35,852 nucleotides of DNA. Origin: Motilibacter aurantiacus (GTDB lineage Bacteria; Actinomycetota; Actinomycetes; Motilibacterales; Motilibacteraceae). Shown here one piece after another: positions 16,818 to 26,536 of the stretch. Position 1 is the first letter of the stretch. Each line of letters starts with the position of its first letter. A program made the translations under genes and the position numbers. The stretch covers positions 34,765 to 70,616 of the forward strand of contig NZ_JAANNO010000007.1 in assembly GCF_011250645.1 (NCBI RefSeq), given 5' to 3'. The notes below the pieces were generated by a model. That model saw only the letters and a list, made by a program, of their open reading frames with translations, did no database searches and was not told the DNA's origin.

Positions 16818-18425
16818 ATGACCATGAGCGCAGACCCGAGCTCGCCGTCCCTGCCGACACGTTGGCTCGGCAACCGCCGAGTCGCCACCAAGATCCTGCT
16901 GGCCGTGCTGGTGGCGGCCGTCGCCGCGCTGACGACCGGTGTCGTCTCCCTGCTCAAGCTCTCGGCGGTGGACACGGCGGGCGGAGGCATCTACAGCTCG
17001 AGCTTCGTCGCCTCTGAGCAGCTGGACGCGCTGAGCAGCGCGGTCTGGAAGAGCCGGGTGGACGTGCTCTACCACGCGCTCAAGGACGACGAGGCCGCGA
17101 AGGCCGAGCGCGAGCGGCTGCTCGTCGAGGACGACGCCGCGGTCGACGAGGCGCTCGCCGGGTACGCCGGGCTGGGCCACGACGTCAGCCGGCTGCAGTC
17201 GTCGGTCGACGGCTACCGGCAGGTCCGCGACGAGAAGCTCGTCCCCGCCAGCCGGGCGCTGGACCAGGCGGCCGTCGACGAGGCACTCGCCGAGATCTCG
17301 CCCTTCGTGACGACCCTCATGGACGACGTGCGGCAGCTGGCGAAGGCCCAGCACGTCGACGCGGAGAGCCGAGCGGGGCAGGCGCACGAGACCTACGAGA
17401 GCGGGCGCAACACGCTGCTGGTGGTCCTCGCCGTGGGGCTGGCCCTGGCCGTGGGGGCGGCCGTGATCGTCGCCCGGCAGATCGTGCGGCCGTTGCAGCA
17501 GGTCAACGACGTGCTGGCCGCGGTCGCCGACGGCGACCTCACCCGTACGGTCGGGCTGCGCAGCCACGACGAGGTCGGCGAGATGGCCGGCGCCCTGGAC
17601 CGGGCCACGGCGGCGGTCCGCGAGACGGTGGCGACCATGGCACGCAGCTCCGACGACCTCGGGAGCACCGCCGGGCAGATCGCCGGCACGAGCCGCACCA
17701 TCTCTGATGACTCGCGCAGCGTGACGGCTCAGGCCACGACCACCTCGGCCACCGCCGAGCAGGTCAGTGCCGCCATCGCCACCGTGGCGGCCGGCGCCGA
17801 GGAGATGGGCGCGTCGATCCGCGAGATCTCCCAGAGCGCCGCCGAGGCCGCCCGCGTCGCCGCCGGGGCCGTCACCGTCGCGGGCTCGGCCCAGGCGTCG
17901 GTCGAGCGGCTGGGCGCGAGCTCGGCCGAGATCACCACCGTGGTCAAGCTCATCACCTCGATCGCGGAGCAGACCAACCTGCTCGCGCTCAACGCCACCA
18001 TCGAGGCCGCCCGCGCCGGCGAGGCCGGCAAGGGCTTCGCCGTCGTCGCCGGCGAGGTCAAGGACCTCGCGCAGGAGACCGCTCGCGCGACCGAGGACAT
18101 CAGCCGTCGGGTGGAGACGATCCAGTCGGACACGGCGGGCGCGGCCGCGGCCATCGCCGAGATCACGGCCGTCATCGGCCGGGTCAACGACTTCTCCACC
18201 ACGATCGCGGCGGCGGTGGAGGAGCAGACCGCCACGACGGCGGAGATCGGCCGCAGCGTCGCGGAGGCGGCCGCCGGCAGTGCCGACATCGCCGTCGACG
18301 TGACCGCCGTCGCCCGCACCGCCGGCTCCACCCTCGACACCGTGGGCAGCGCCCAGGCCGCGTCGGTGCGGCTGGACGAGGTGTCCGCGGCCCTGCACCA
18401 GCAGGTGTCCCGCTTCCGGGTCTGA
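16818..18425 (+). CDS. Methyl-accepting chemotaxis receptor
   Basis: A 535-residue transmembrane chemoreceptor that should control CheA through CheW. It has an N-terminal TM helix (about residues 30-50, [20 protein letters not shown]), an extracytoplasmic helical sensor of about 150 residues resembling the four-helix-bundle type, a second TM helix ([19 protein letters not shown]), a HAMP domain ([20 protein letters not shown]) and the signalling domain with the conserved tip [19 protein letters not shown]. The ATG at 16818 has AGAGGGG upstream. No C-terminal CheR-binding pentapeptide is seen. The ligand is unknown; a sugar or binding-protein signal is a guess from the neighbourhood. Confidence 0.94.
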   Translation: MTMSADPSSPSLPTRWLGNRRVATKILLAVLVAAVAALTTGVVSLLKLSAVDTAGGGIYSSSFVASEQLDALSSAVWKSRVDVLYHALKDDEAAKAERERLLVEDDAAVDEALAGYAGLGHDVSRLQSSVDGYRQVRDEKLVPASRALDQAAVDEALAEISPFVTTLMDDVRQLAKAQHVDAESRAGQAHETYESGRNTLLVVLAVGLALAVGAAVIVARQIVRPLQQVNDVLAAVADGDLTRTVGLRSHDEVGEMAGALDRATAAVRETVATMARSSDDLGSTAGQIAGTSRTISDDSRSVTAQATTTSATAEQVSAAIATVAAGAEEMGASIREISQSAAEAARVAAGAVTVAGSAQASVERLGASSAEITTVVKLITSIAEQTNLLALNATIEAARAGEAGKGFAVVAGEVKDLAQETARATEDISRRVETIQSDTAGAAAAIAEITAVIGRVNDFSTTIAAAVEEQTATTAEIGRSVAEAAAGSADIAVDVTAVARTAGSTLDTVGSAQAASVRLDEVSAALHQQVSRFRV

Positions 18426-18437
18426 CCCGGCACGAGG

Positions 18438-18476
18438 CGAGGGCCCGCCGCGACAGGTCGTCGCGGCGGGCCCTCG
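18438..18476. terminator. Bidirectional terminator between the chemoreceptor gene and xylB
   Basis: A perfect 16-bp stem with a 7-base loop lies between two convergent genes, 12 bases after the receptor stop and 26 bases beyond the xylB stop. It has no clear U-tract. Confidence 0.82.
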
Positions 18477-18502
18477 TCGGTGCCGAGCCGTGGTGCCCGG
18501 CC

Positions 18503-19918
18503 TCAGGCCCCGGGCCGGTCGATGGTCAGCTCGCGTGCCTCGGCGTAGCGCTCGCGCACGAACGGGGTCGGCTCGGCCTCGTACGTCTCGGTCCCCGCGC
18601 GCTCCCAGGCCGGCGCCTCGGCCGCACCGGAGAGCACCCAGGCGGCCTGCCGGGCGGCGCCGTCGGCGACGTACTCGCCGGGCGGCGGGACGAGCACGGG
18701 CCGGCCGAGGACGGCCGGGGCGAGGCGGCGTACGGCCTCGGACCGGGCACCGCCGCCCACCAGGAAGACCCGCTCGACGCGCGCCCCCTGCTCGACGAGC
18801 GCGTCCACCCCGTCGGCGAGGCCGCAGAGCAGCCCTTCGACCGCGGCCCGGGCCAGGTGCGCCGGGGTGGAGGTGGACAGCCGCATGCCGTGCAGGGCGC
18901 CGGTGGACTCCGGTTTGTCGGGGGTCCGCTCGCCCTCGAGGTACGGCACGAGCGCGAGCCCGCCGGCCCCGGCGGGCGCCGAGAGCGCGAGCCGGGACAG
19001 CTCGTCGTGGTCGACGCCGAGGATGCGGGCCATGGCGTCGAGGACGCGGGCGGCGTTCAGGGTCGCGACGAGCGGGAGGAAGCGCCCGGTGGCGTCGGCG
19101 AACCCGGCCACGGCGCCCGAGCCGTCGGTGGCCGGCACCTCGGAGATCGCGCTCGCGACACCGGACGTGCCGATGGAGACCACGACGTCGCCGGGGCGGG
19201 CGGCCAGCCCCAGGGCAGCGGCCGCGTTGTCGCCGGTGCCGGGGCCGATGAGCGCGCCGGCCGGAGTGGCCCCGCCCGCCTCGGACGGAGCGAGGACACG
19301 TGGCACGACGGCCTCGTGACCGAGGCCGCGCACCAGAAGATCGGTTCGGTATTCACCGGTCGCGGCCGACCAGTAGCCCGTGCCGCTCGCGTCGCCGCGG
19401 TCGGTGAAGAGCGCGTCGAGCCCCGGCGAGCCGGCCAGCTTCCACGACAGGTAGTCGTGGGGCAGGCAGACCGCCGCAGTGCGATTCGCGTTGTCGGGTT
19501 CGTTGTCCCGCAGCCAGCGCAGCTTCGTGACGGTGAAGCTGGCGACGGGTACCAGGCCGGTCGCGTCGACCCAGGCCTGCCGCCCCGCCTCGCCGCCGCC
19601 GAGCTCGGAGATGAGCTCGGAGGCGGCACCGGCGGAGCGGGTGTCGTTCCAGAGCAGGGCGGGGCGCACGACCTTGCCCGACTCGTCGAGGCAGACCATG
19701 CCGTGCTGCTGGCCGCCGACCGCGACCGCGGCGACGTCGTCCAGCCCGCCGGCCTCGGCGATCGCGGTGTCGAGCGCCGACTCCCACTCCTGCGGGTGTA
19801 CCTCGGTGCCGTCCGGGTGGGCCGCGCGGCCCTCCCGGACGAGCGCGCCGGTCTCGGCGTCACGGACGACGACCTTGCAGGACTGGGTCGAGGAGTCGAC
19901 CCCTGCGACGAGCGTCAT
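18503..19918 (-). CDS. xylB: Xylulokinase
   Basis: Phosphorylates D-xylulose to xylulose 5-phosphate, the second step of the isomerase pathway. The 471 residues form an FGGY-family kinase: phosphate-binding [13 protein letters not shown] at the N-terminus, the xylulokinase motif [15 protein letters not shown], and the catalytic-base segment [11 protein letters not shown] followed by SIGTSGV. The ATG has a GGAAGGGA site. It lies 49 bases downstream of xylA and shares its promoter. The length is near the usual 480-500. Confidence 0.95.
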   Translation of the reverse strand: MTLVAGVDSSTQSCKVVVRDAETGALVREGRAAHPDGTEVHPQEWESALDTAIAEAGGLDDVAAVAVGGQQHGMVCLDESGKVVRPALLWNDTRSAGAASELISELGGGEAGRQAWVDATGLVPVASFTVTKLRWLRDNEPDNANRTAAVCLPHDYLSWKLAGSPGLDALFTDRGDASGTGYWSAATGEYRTDLLVRGLGHEAVVPRVLAPSEAGGATPAGALIGPGTGDNAAAALGLAARPGDVVVSIGTSGVASAISEVPATDGSGAVAGFADATGRFLPLVATLNAARVLDAMARILGVDHDELSRLALSAPAGAGGLALVPYLEGERTPDKPESTGALHGMRLSTSTPAHLARAAVEGLLCGLADGVDALVEQGARVERVFLVGGGARSEAVRRLAPAVLGRPVLVPPPGEYVADGAARQAAWVLSGAAEAPAWERAGTETYEAEPTPFVRERYAEARELTIDRPGA

Positions 19919-19967
19919 TGCGTCCCTTCCTGGAGAGATGCCGAGACCGGCGGGCGTCAGGAGTGCG

Positions 19968-21155
19968 TCAGCGGGCGCCGAGCAGGTGCTCGACGGCCAG
20001 CTGCTGCAGGCGGGCGAAGTCGTAGCCCTCCAGGCCCTTGGCCTGGGCGTCGAACTCCTCGTACGCGGACTTGTCGTTCAGCAGCTGCTCGTAGGTCTCG
20101 CCCTCGCCGAGGGTCGGGACCGACAGCTCGGCCACCCGGGCGGCCTCGAGCGCCTGCTGCACCTCGGGGTCGGCGCGGAAGGCCTTCGAGCGCTCCTTGA
20201 GCATGAGGTAGACGGACATGTTCGACTTCGCGGTCTCCCACACGCCGTCCATGTCCTCGGTGCGCATCGGCTTGTAGTCGAAGTGCCGGTCCGCCGTGTA
20301 GGTCGGGCCGCCGCCGGGCGCGCCGTTCTCGAGCAGGTCGACCGTCGAGAACGCCTGCAGCAGGTCGCCGAGGCCGAAGACGAGGTCCTGGTCGTAGCGC
20401 GGGCCGTGCTGGCCGTTGAGGTCGATGTGGAAGAGCTTGCCGTGCCACAGCGCCTGCGCGATGCCGTGGGTGTAGTTCAGGCTCGCCATCTGCTCGTGGC
20501 CGACCTCGGGGTTGAGGCCCACCATGTCGGCGTGGTCGAGCTCGTTGATGAGCGCGAGCGCGTGCCCGATGGTCGGGAGCAGGATGTCGCCGCGGGGCTC
20601 GTTCGGCTTGGGCTCGAGGGCGAACTTCAGCCCGTAGCCCTTGTCGATCGAGTACTGCGCGAGCGTGTCGAGCGCCTCCTTGAAGCGGTCGAGCGCGGCG
20701 CCGACGTTCTTGCCCTGATCGACCTCGGAGCCCTCGCGGCCGCCCCAGAACACGTAGATCTCCGCGCCGAGCTCGGCGGCGAGGTCCATGTTCTCCATGA
20801 CCTTGCGCAGCGCGTAGCGGCGGACGGAGCGGTCGTTGCTCGTGAACCCGCCGTCCTTGAAGACGGGCTGGCCGAACAGGTTCGTCGTCACCATGGGGAC
20901 GACGAGGCCGGTCTCCTCGAGCGCCTTCTTGAACGAGTCGATGATCTGCCGGCGCTCGTCCTTCGACGAGCCGAACGGGATCAGGTCCTCGTCGTGGAAG
21001 GTGATGCCGTAGGCGCCGATCTCGGAGAGCTTGTGGACCGCGTCCACCGCGTCGAGGTGCGGACGGGTGGCCTCGCCGAACATGTCACGGGCCTGCCAGC
21101 CCACGGTCCAGAGGCCGAAGGAGAACTTGTCCTCACGTGTCGGCTGCGTTGCCAC
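19968..21155 (-). CDS. xylA: Xylose isomerase
   Basis: Interconverts D-xylose and D-xylulose in the cytoplasm. The 395 residues match actinobacterial class I isomerases in length and motifs: [10 protein letters not shown] at the start, the catalytic [18 protein letters not shown], the metal-binding [15 protein letters not shown] and HIDLNGQ. The GTG at 21155 follows GGGAGGA at six bases and is the only start that fits the family N-terminus. It heads xylA-xylB, and a repressor site overlaps its promoter. Confidence 0.97.
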   Translation of the reverse strand: MATQPTREDKFSFGLWTVGWQARDMFGEATRPHLDAVDAVHKLSEIGAYGITFHDEDLIPFGSSKDERRQIIDSFKKALEETGLVVPMVTTNLFGQPVFKDGGFTSNDRSVRRYALRKVMENMDLAAELGAEIYVFWGGREGSEVDQGKNVGAALDRFKEALDTLAQYSIDKGYGLKFALEPKPNEPRGDILLPTIGHALALINELDHADMVGLNPEVGHEQMASLNYTHGIAQALWHGKLFHIDLNGQHGPRYDQDLVFGLGDLLQAFSTVDLLENGAPGGGPTYTADRHFDYKPMRTEDMDGVWETAKSNMSVYLMLKERSKAFRADPEVQQALEAARVAELSVPTLGEGETYEQLLNDKSAYEEFDAQAKGLEGYDFARLQQLAVEHLLGAR

Positions 21156-21170
21156 GATGTTCCTCCCAGG

Positions 21171-21215
21171 TTTGTTTAGGTCTTGAACATAAGCCCCTCC
21201 CTGTGGCACTGTCAA
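21171..21215 (-). promoter_or_regulatory. xylA promoter with overlapping XylR operator
   Basis: On the minus strand TTGACA (21210-21215) and TATGTT (21186-21191) are 18 bases apart, a strong promoter. An operator (21171-21194), reading TGTTTA-N5-TGAACA on the plus strand, covers the -10 and the likely start site, so a bound repressor would block it. The same element sits before xylF. On the plus strand TTGAAC (21183-21188) and CACTGT (21207-21212) could form a weaker xylR promoter, placing autoregulation in the same site. Confidence 0.8.
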
Positions 21216-21219
21216 TGCC

Positions 21220-22506
21220 ATGAGTGACATCCGGGCTGCGAGCTGGCCGGCCCCCCGCCGGTCGCGCCGCGCACCCGGCCCGGCCCGGCAGAGCGCGATG
21301 CGCGAGCACAACCTCGCCCTGGCGCTCCGCGAGATCGCGTTCGCCCCCACGCCCGTCTCGCGGGCGGACATCGCCGGCGCCACCGGCCTCACCCGGGCCA
21401 CCGCCTCCAGTCTGGTCGACGCCCTGGTGGGGGCGGGCCTGGTGGTGGAGTCCGGCCCCACGGCCCGCGCCCGCGGCGGCCGCCCGGCGACCGGGCTCGT
21501 CCTGTCCGAGGCGGGGCCGGCGGGGGTGGGCATCGAGGTCAACGTCGACTACGTCGCGGTCTGCGTGATGGACCTGTCCGGCGTGGTGCGCAGCCGCCAC
21601 ATCGAGGCCGGCGACTGGCGCGACGAGCCGGCCCCCGCGGTGCTGGGCCGGACCGCGCGGATCGTGGCGCAGGTGGCGGCCGAGTCCGAGCGCGCCGGCC
21701 TCCGGCTGGCGGGGGCGGCGCTCGCCGTCCCCGGCCTCGTCCGCGCCCCGTACGGCCCGCTCCAGCTTGCCCCCAACCTCGGCTGGCACGACCTCGACGT
21801 GCTGGAGGTGCTGCGCGCCGCGCCCGACCTGCCGGCGATGCCGTTGACCGTCGACAACGAGGCCAACTTCGCCGCGCTCGCCGAGCTCTTCGCCACCCCG
21901 GCGGAGGCCGGCGCCAGCGTGCCGCGCAGCTTCCTGCACGTGTCCGGCGAGATCGGGATCGGCTCCGGCATCGTGCTCGACGGCGCTCTCGTGCGCGGCC
22001 GGCACGGCTGGAGCGGCGAGCTCGGCCACCTCACCGTGTCTCCCGACGGCCCCGACTGCACGTGCGGGGCGCGCGGCTGCCTCGAGCAGTACGCCGGCCT
22101 CGACGCCATCCTGCGCGCGGCCGGGCTGCCGGCGTCCCGGGGCACCTCGCTGGGCGGCGTCCCCGCCGTCGACCGCATCGTCGAGGCGGCCCGCGCCGCC
22201 GACCCGCGCATGCTCGCGGCCCTGGAGTCCGCAGGCACGGCGCTCGGGGTCGCCCTCGCCGGCGCGCTCAACCTGCTCGACCTCGACGCCGTCGTGCTCG
22301 GCGGGGCGTACGCGCCGCTCTCGCCGTGGATCCTGCGGTTCGTGCAGCAGGAGGTCTCCGGGCGGCTGCTCTCGGCCCCCTGGTCCGCCCCGCACGTGCG
22401 CGCCTCCCGGCTGGAGGCGGACGCCGCGGTCCTCGGGGCCGCCCGCTCGGTCGTGCAGGGCGTCGTCGACGACCCGGCCGCCTGGGTCGCCCGGGTCGGG
22501 GCCTGA
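21220..22506 (+). CDS. xylR: ROK-family xylose repressor XylR
   Basis: A DNA-binding repressor released by a sugar. Its 428 residues have an N-terminal winged HTH ([20 protein letters not shown]) and a ROK sugar-kinase-like domain with the zinc motif: His270 in GELGHL and CTCGARGC (Cys280, 282, 287). The kinase-type ATP loop is not evident, as in other ROK repressors. It is divergent from xylAB with only 64 bases between the starts, so it very likely controls them. The ATG at 21220 has no ribosome site; a leaderless start or the ATG at 21298 are alternatives. A 2-codon frame (21215-21223) overlaps the start. Confidence 0.9.
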   Translation: MSDIRAASWPAPRRSRRAPGPARQSAMREHNLALALREIAFAPTPVSRADIAGATGLTRATASSLVDALVGAGLVVESGPTARARGGRPATGLVLSEAGPAGVGIEVNVDYVAVCVMDLSGVVRSRHIEAGDWRDEPAPAVLGRTARIVAQVAAESERAGLRLAGAALAVPGLVRAPYGPLQLAPNLGWHDLDVLEVLRAAPDLPAMPLTVDNEANFAALAELFATPAEAGASVPRSFLHVSGEIGIGSGIVLDGALVRGRHGWSGELGHLTVSPDGPDCTCGARGCLEQYAGLDAILRAAGLPASRGTSLGGVPAVDRIVEAARAADPRMLAALESAGTALGVALAGALNLLDLDAVVLGGAYAPLSPWILRFVQQEVSGRLLSAPWSAPHVRASRLEADAAVLGAARSVVQGVVDDPAAWVARVGA

Positions 22507-22513
22507 CCACACG

Positions 22514-23266
22514 GTGGCGCGGGCACCGGAGCAGGTCCGGGAGGAGTCGACCGCGCTCGACGGGCGCGTCGTGCGCTCGCTGGAGGCGGGCCCGGCCGAC
22601 GCCGCGCTCACGGTCGCCCTGGTGCCCGGGCTCGGCGCGCTGGGCTACCTGCTCCCGACCGTGCGCGCCGTCGCGGCCCGCGGGGGCCGGTGCGTCCTGC
22701 TCGACCTGCCGGGCTTCGGCTCGCGGCGCCCACGGCCCTGCCCGCCGACCGTCGCGGGTGCTGCCGGCGCGCTCGCCGCGTGGGCCCGCGCGGCGGCCCC
22801 TCCCGGCCGGCTGGTCCTCGCCGGCCACTCCACCGGCGCCCAGGCCGCGCTGCACGCCGCGCTGCTGCTGCAGCCCGACGCCGCGCCGCAGGCCCTCGTC
22901 CTGGCCGGCCCCACCGTCGCCCCGGGGCAGCGCGGGCTGCTCCGCCTCGCCGCACGGGCGCCCGCGGCGTACCGGCGGGACTCGCCGCGCGAGCTGGCCG
23001 TGCTGCCGGACTACCTGCGCGCCGGTGGGGCGCTGCTGACCCTGCTGCGCTCCGCCGTCGCCGACCGGCCGGAGGAGGCGATCGCGCGGCTGCAGGCCCC
23101 CGTGACGGTGACCGCGGGACGCCAGGACGCGTTCGCGCCCCGCGCGTGGCGCGAGCAGCTGGTGCGGGCCGCCGGTGGCCCGGCCCGGCAGGTCGAGCTC
23201 GACGGCTCGCACAACAACCCCTTCACCCACCCGGCCCAGCTGGCCGAGGTCCTGGCGACCGCCTGA
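22514..23266 (+). CDS. Alpha/beta-fold hydrolase
   Basis: A 250-residue hydrolase of unknown substrate. The nucleophile elbow is GHSTG, the acid is probably the Asp in AGRQDAFAP and the base the His in DGSHNNPF. VALVPGLGALGY holds the oxyanion region. The GTG start is seven bases after the xylR stop, so it is probably co-transcribed with it. An esterase acting on acetylated or feruloylated xylo-oligosaccharides would suit the context, but nothing in the sequence proves this. It has no signal peptide. It converges on the permease gene with one base between. Confidence 0.82.
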   Translation: MARAPEQVREESTALDGRVVRSLEAGPADAALTVALVPGLGALGYLLPTVRAVAARGGRCVLLDLPGFGSRRPRPCPPTVAGAAGALAAWARAAAPPGRLVLAGHSTGAQAALHAALLLQPDAAPQALVLAGPTVAPGQRGLLRLAARAPAAYRRDSPRELAVLPDYLRAGGALLTLLRSAVADRPEEAIARLQAPVTVTAGRQDAFAPRAWREQLVRAAGGPARQVELDGSHNNPFTHPAQLAEVLATA

Positions 23267-23267
23267 A

Positions 23268-24104
23268 CTACCTGCCGCCGCCACCGGCGAGCCCGGCCAC
23301 GACGGCCCGGCGGGCGAACAGGCAGGCGACGAGCGCGGGCAGCAACGACAGCACGACCGCGGCGAGCAGCCCCGGGACGTCGGTGCCGAACTCGTCCTGG
23401 AAGTCGTAGAGCCCCAGGGGAAGCACCCGGCGGCTCTCCGACTGCGTCAGCACCAGGGGGAACAGGAAGCCGTTCCAGGCCTGCAGGGCTGCGTAGACCG
23501 CCGCCGTCGACGTCCCGTGTCGGGTGAGCGGCAGCACCAGCCGGACGAGCGTCCGCGCCGGCCCGCTGCCGTCGAGGGCCATGGCCTCGTACATCTCCTC
23601 GGGCACGTCGCGCATCGCCGCGGTGAGGATCAGCACGCAGACCGGCAGGCAGAACGCAGCCGTCGGCAGCACGACCGCGAGCAGCGTGTCGTAGAGCCGC
23701 AGCTGCGAGATCAGCAGGAAGACCGGGACGATGACCGCCTGCGCGGGGATCGCCAGGCCGAGCAGGAACAGCCGGAAGGCGTGGGCGGAGAGCCGGGTGC
23801 CCGACCGGACCACGGCGTACGCGGCCGGCACCGCGAGGGCGAGCACCAGGGCGACCACTGCGGCGGCGACGACGGCGGAGTTCATCAGGTAGCCGAGGAA
23901 GCCGCTGCGCAGGGCGTCGAGGTAGTTCTCCGGCGTGAGCCGCTCGGGCAGCGAGAGCGGCCCGACGTCGAGGTAGTCCTCCCGGCGGCGCAGGGAGGCG
24001 ACCACGACCGCGTAGACCGGGACGGCGACGACGAGCAGCCAGCCCAGCACGCCGACCGCGGCGATGCCGCCGATCCCCGGACCGCGGTGGCGCCTGCCGT
24101 TCAC
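23268..24104 (-). CDS. Sugar ABC transporter permease, MalG type
   Basis: The second membrane subunit of a CUT1-type sugar importer, 278 residues with about six hydrophobic helices. The cytoplasmic EAA loop that contacts the ATPase is EEMYEAMALDGSGPARTLVR, followed by LVLPLT. The GTG start overlaps the stop of the upstream permease (GTGA). It is last in the binding protein-permease-permease operon. Confidence 0.92.
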   Translation of the reverse strand: MNGRRHRGPGIGGIAAVGVLGWLLVVAVPVYAVVVASLRRREDYLDVGPLSLPERLTPENYLDALRSGFLGYLMNSAVVAAAVVALVLALAVPAAYAVVRSGTRLSAHAFRLFLLGLAIPAQAVIVPVFLLISQLRLYDTLLAVVLPTAAFCLPVCVLILTAAMRDVPEEMYEAMALDGSGPARTLVRLVLPLTRHGTSTAAVYAALQAWNGFLFPLVLTQSESRRVLPLGLYDFQDEFGTDVPGLLAAVVLSLLPALVACLFARRAVVAGLAGGGGR

Positions 24105-25036
24105 AGCCCGTCCCGGGCACTGGTCGCGCTCATCCGGCCGAAGCCCGTGAGCCGCACCAGGAGCAGCGAGACCGCGGTGGAGACGAGCACGAGGGCGAAG
24201 GCGATCGCGCTGGCGTAGCCCATCTCGAAGCCCTCGAAGCCGTTGCGGTAGACGAGCAGGGGCACGACCGTCGTGGACGTCCCCGGGCCGCCCCCGGTGA
24301 GGATCAGGACGGTGTCGAAGAACGTCAGCGACCCGACCACCATCAGCACGGACGAGGCGACGACCGTGTTGCGCAGCTGCGGCAGGGTGATGCTCCAGAA
24401 GCGCCGCGCCCGTCCGGCGCCGTCGAGGGCCGCCGCCTGGTGCAGCACCTCCGGGACCTGCCGGGCCGCACCCTGGTAGAGCAGCGCGTGGAACGGGATG
24501 AACTGCCATCCGAGCACGAACAGCAGTGCGCTGAAGGCCCCTTCAGGAGTCGAGAACCAGCTGGCGTCGTCGAAGCCGAGCACCGGGGCGACCTCCGCCA
24601 CGAGCCCGAAGTTGGGGTCCAGCAGGGACTTCCACACGAGCGCGACCGCCGCGCTCGACAGCAGCAGGGGCAGCAGGAACACCGCCGAGAGCACGGCGCG
24701 GTGACGTCCGCGCCCGGCCGACCACACGCCGAGCAGCAACGCGGCCGGCGTCTGGAAGGCCCAGGTCCCGACGGTCAGCAGGAGGCTGTGCCAGGCCGCC
24801 TCCCGGACGTCGCGGTCGGAGAGCAGCCGGGACCAGTTGGCCCACCCGACCCACTCGGGCGCGCCCAGCCCGTTCCAGCTCGTGAACGACAGGTAGGCGA
24901 CGATCGCCAGCGGTGCCAGCGCGAAGAGCGCGAAGAAGCCCAGCGCGGGGACGGCCCAGAGCGCGCCGGGCCGCCCCGTCCGCAGCCGCGTGCCTGCGTC
25001 CCGGGGCACGGCACGGCCCGGCCTTCCGCTCGACAC
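24101..25036 (-). CDS. Sugar ABC transporter permease, MalF type
   Basis: The first membrane subunit of the CUT1 importer, 311 residues. A basic N-terminal tail precedes the first helix (GALWAVPALGFFALFALAPL). The EAA loop reads EVLHQAAALDGAGRARRFW, followed by SITLPQL. The GTG starts one base after the binding-protein stop. The family and pairing with 23268-24104 are clear; the substrate is inferred to be a xylo- or other plant oligosaccharide. Confidence 0.92.
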   Translation of the reverse strand: MSSGRPGRAVPRDAGTRLRTGRPGALWAVPALGFFALFALAPLAIVAYLSFTSWNGLGAPEWVGWANWSRLLSDRDVREAAWHSLLLTVGTWAFQTPAALLLGVWSAGRGRHRAVLSAVFLLPLLLSSAAVALVWKSLLDPNFGLVAEVAPVLGFDDASWFSTPEGAFSALLFVLGWQFIPFHALLYQGAARQVPEVLHQAAALDGAGRARRFWSITLPQLRNTVVASSVLMVVGSLTFFDTVLILTGGGPGTSTTVVPLLVYRNGFEGFEMGYASAIAFALVLVSTAVSLLLVRLTGFGRMSATSARDGL

Positions 25037-25037
25037 G

Positions 25038-26351
25038 TCAGCCGCGCGGCAGCGCCGTCAGCGCCTCGACGAGCTCGGCCGGGGCGAGCTGGGCGGCGAA
25101 GAGCTTCCGGATCAGGGTGAGCATGCCGGTCGCCTGCGCCGACGGAAGCGCCTGGTCCCAGGACACCGTGAACGTCGACGCCCGCTGGACCAGGTCGTAC
25201 TGGAAGCGGGCGAAGGCCGGGTCGGCGCTCCGGTCGAGGAAGGACGCGGCGTCGGTGGTCGTGGGAACGGCGCCCTGGCCGACGAGGTCCGCGGCGTACG
25301 CGTCCTCGGCCGCCGTCCGGAGGAACGCGAACGCGGCCTCCGGGTCCCGCACGCCCGCGGTGACCGACCAGAAGTTGTTCGGGTTGCCGACGACGGCGTC
25401 CGGGTCGCCGCGCCCGTCGGTCACGGTCGGGAAGGTCGTCCAGCCCAGCCTCCCGCGGGCGAACTCGGGGTCGGCCGCGAGCTGGTTGGCGTACTCCCAG
25501 GAGCCCATGAGCTGCATCGCCGCACGGCCGCGCGACAGCAGGGCCGAGGCCCCACCGGCGTTGTAGCCCACCGCCGAGAAGCTGTGGCCGAAGGCGCCGC
25601 GCTCGATCAGGTCGACCACGGCCTTGGCGGCACGCAGCACGGCCGGGTCGCGCCACCCGCGGACGTCGCCGTTCTTGACCCGCTCGAAGACCCCCGGCCC
25701 GCCGAAGCGGTCGACGAGGTACTCGAGCCACATCAGCTCCGCCCACGCGTCCGCCCCGGCCAAGGCGAAGGGGGTCACGCCCTGCTCGGTGAAGATCGCG
25801 ATGAGCGCGGTGACGTCGTCCCACGTCTCGGGCGGGCTCACCCCGGCGTCGGCGAAGACCGCCTTGTTGTAGAACACGAGCACGGGCTGCGTCCCGCGCA
25901 TGGGGATGCCGTAGTAGCGGTCCCCCACCATCCCCGCCTGCAGGACCGAGGGCAGGAAGGCCTTGCCGAAGGCGGTGTCGGCCTGCAGCATCGGGGTCAG
26001 GTCGAGCAGCTCGCCCGCGTCGGCGTACTCCTTGACGCTCGCGCCGCCCCAGTTGAAGAAGACGTCCGGCGCCTTGGACGACCCGATGGCGACCCGGAGC
26101 TTGTCCTCGTAGCCGTCGCCGGGCACCCGGTTGAGCCGCGCGCGGCCGGCTCCGGAGGCGTTGAACCGGTCGACCGCCGCCTGCTGGACCTTGTCGGCGG
26201 CGTCCTGCCACACCCACACGTCGAGCGCGCCGGGGCCGACGCCGTGCCCGGGGCCGCCCGGGCCGCAGGCCGGCAGGGTGAGCAGGCCGAAGGCTCCGAC
26301 GGCCGCCCGCCCGAGGAACGCGCGGCGCGACAGGACCTCGCCCACGCCCAT
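25038..26351 (-). CDS. Sugar-binding lipoprotein of a CUT1 ABC importer, Tat-exported
   Basis: The extracytoplasmic receptor of the importer, 437 residues. The signal has a twin-arginine motif (SRRAFLGRA, Arg9-Arg10) and a lipobox ending at Cys29 (LPAC), so it should be exported folded and lipid-anchored. The mature part has the SBP_bac_1 layout: LDVWVWQDAADKVQQAAVDR, APDVFFNWGG, GIPMRGTQPVLVFYNK, MQLMGSWEYANQL. The ATG has GGAAGG about nine bases upstream. No ATPase gene follows the two permeases, so a shared MsmK-type ATPase elsewhere is expected. A LacI regulator is divergent. Confidence 0.93.
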   Translation of the reverse strand: MGVGEVLSRRAFLGRAAVGAFGLLTLPACGPGGPGHGVGPGALDVWVWQDAADKVQQAAVDRFNASGAGRARLNRVPGDGYEDKLRVAIGSSKAPDVFFNWGGASVKEYADAGELLDLTPMLQADTAFGKAFLPSVLQAGMVGDRYYGIPMRGTQPVLVFYNKAVFADAGVSPPETWDDVTALIAIFTEQGVTPFALAGADAWAELMWLEYLVDRFGGPGVFERVKNGDVRGWRDPAVLRAAKAVVDLIERGAFGHSFSAVGYNAGGASALLSRGRAAMQLMGSWEYANQLAADPEFARGRLGWTTFPTVTDGRGDPDAVVGNPNNFWSVTAGVRDPEAAFAFLRTAAEDAYAADLVGQGAVPTTTDAASFLDRSADPAFARFQYDLVQRASTFTVSWDQALPSAQATGMLTLIRKLFAAQLAPAELVEALTALPRG

Positions 26352-26536
26352 GTCCGAGCCACCTTCCGACGCCGTCGAGGCCCGCCCGCCAGCACCCTTG
26401 TCGGCACCAGTATCCCCGGCTGAAGCTGTTGCACGAGATCTGCACCGAACCTGGTCGCCCGAGCGAGTAGATCTGGCGCTCTCGCCGGAACTTTGGCCGC
26501 CCGCCGCATAACCTGTCGCCGACAGAGGGAGGCACC
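26352..26536. promoter_or_regulatory. Divergent control region between the sugar importer and lacI-type genes
   Basis: Two copies of AGATCTG (26436-26442 and 26469-26475) are 33 bases apart, about three helical turns. A perfect 6-1-6 inverted repeat CTGTCG-C-CGACAG (26513-26525) lies just before the regulator's GTG. TAACCT (26510-26515 region) is a possible -10 for the regulator. The classical even-centred LacI palindrome is not visible, so the operator is not assigned. Confidence 0.35.

Noticed and set aside
16596-18398. A 600-codon minus-strand frame over the chemoreceptor
   Set aside because: Antisense to a receptor with clear TM, HAMP and signalling motifs.
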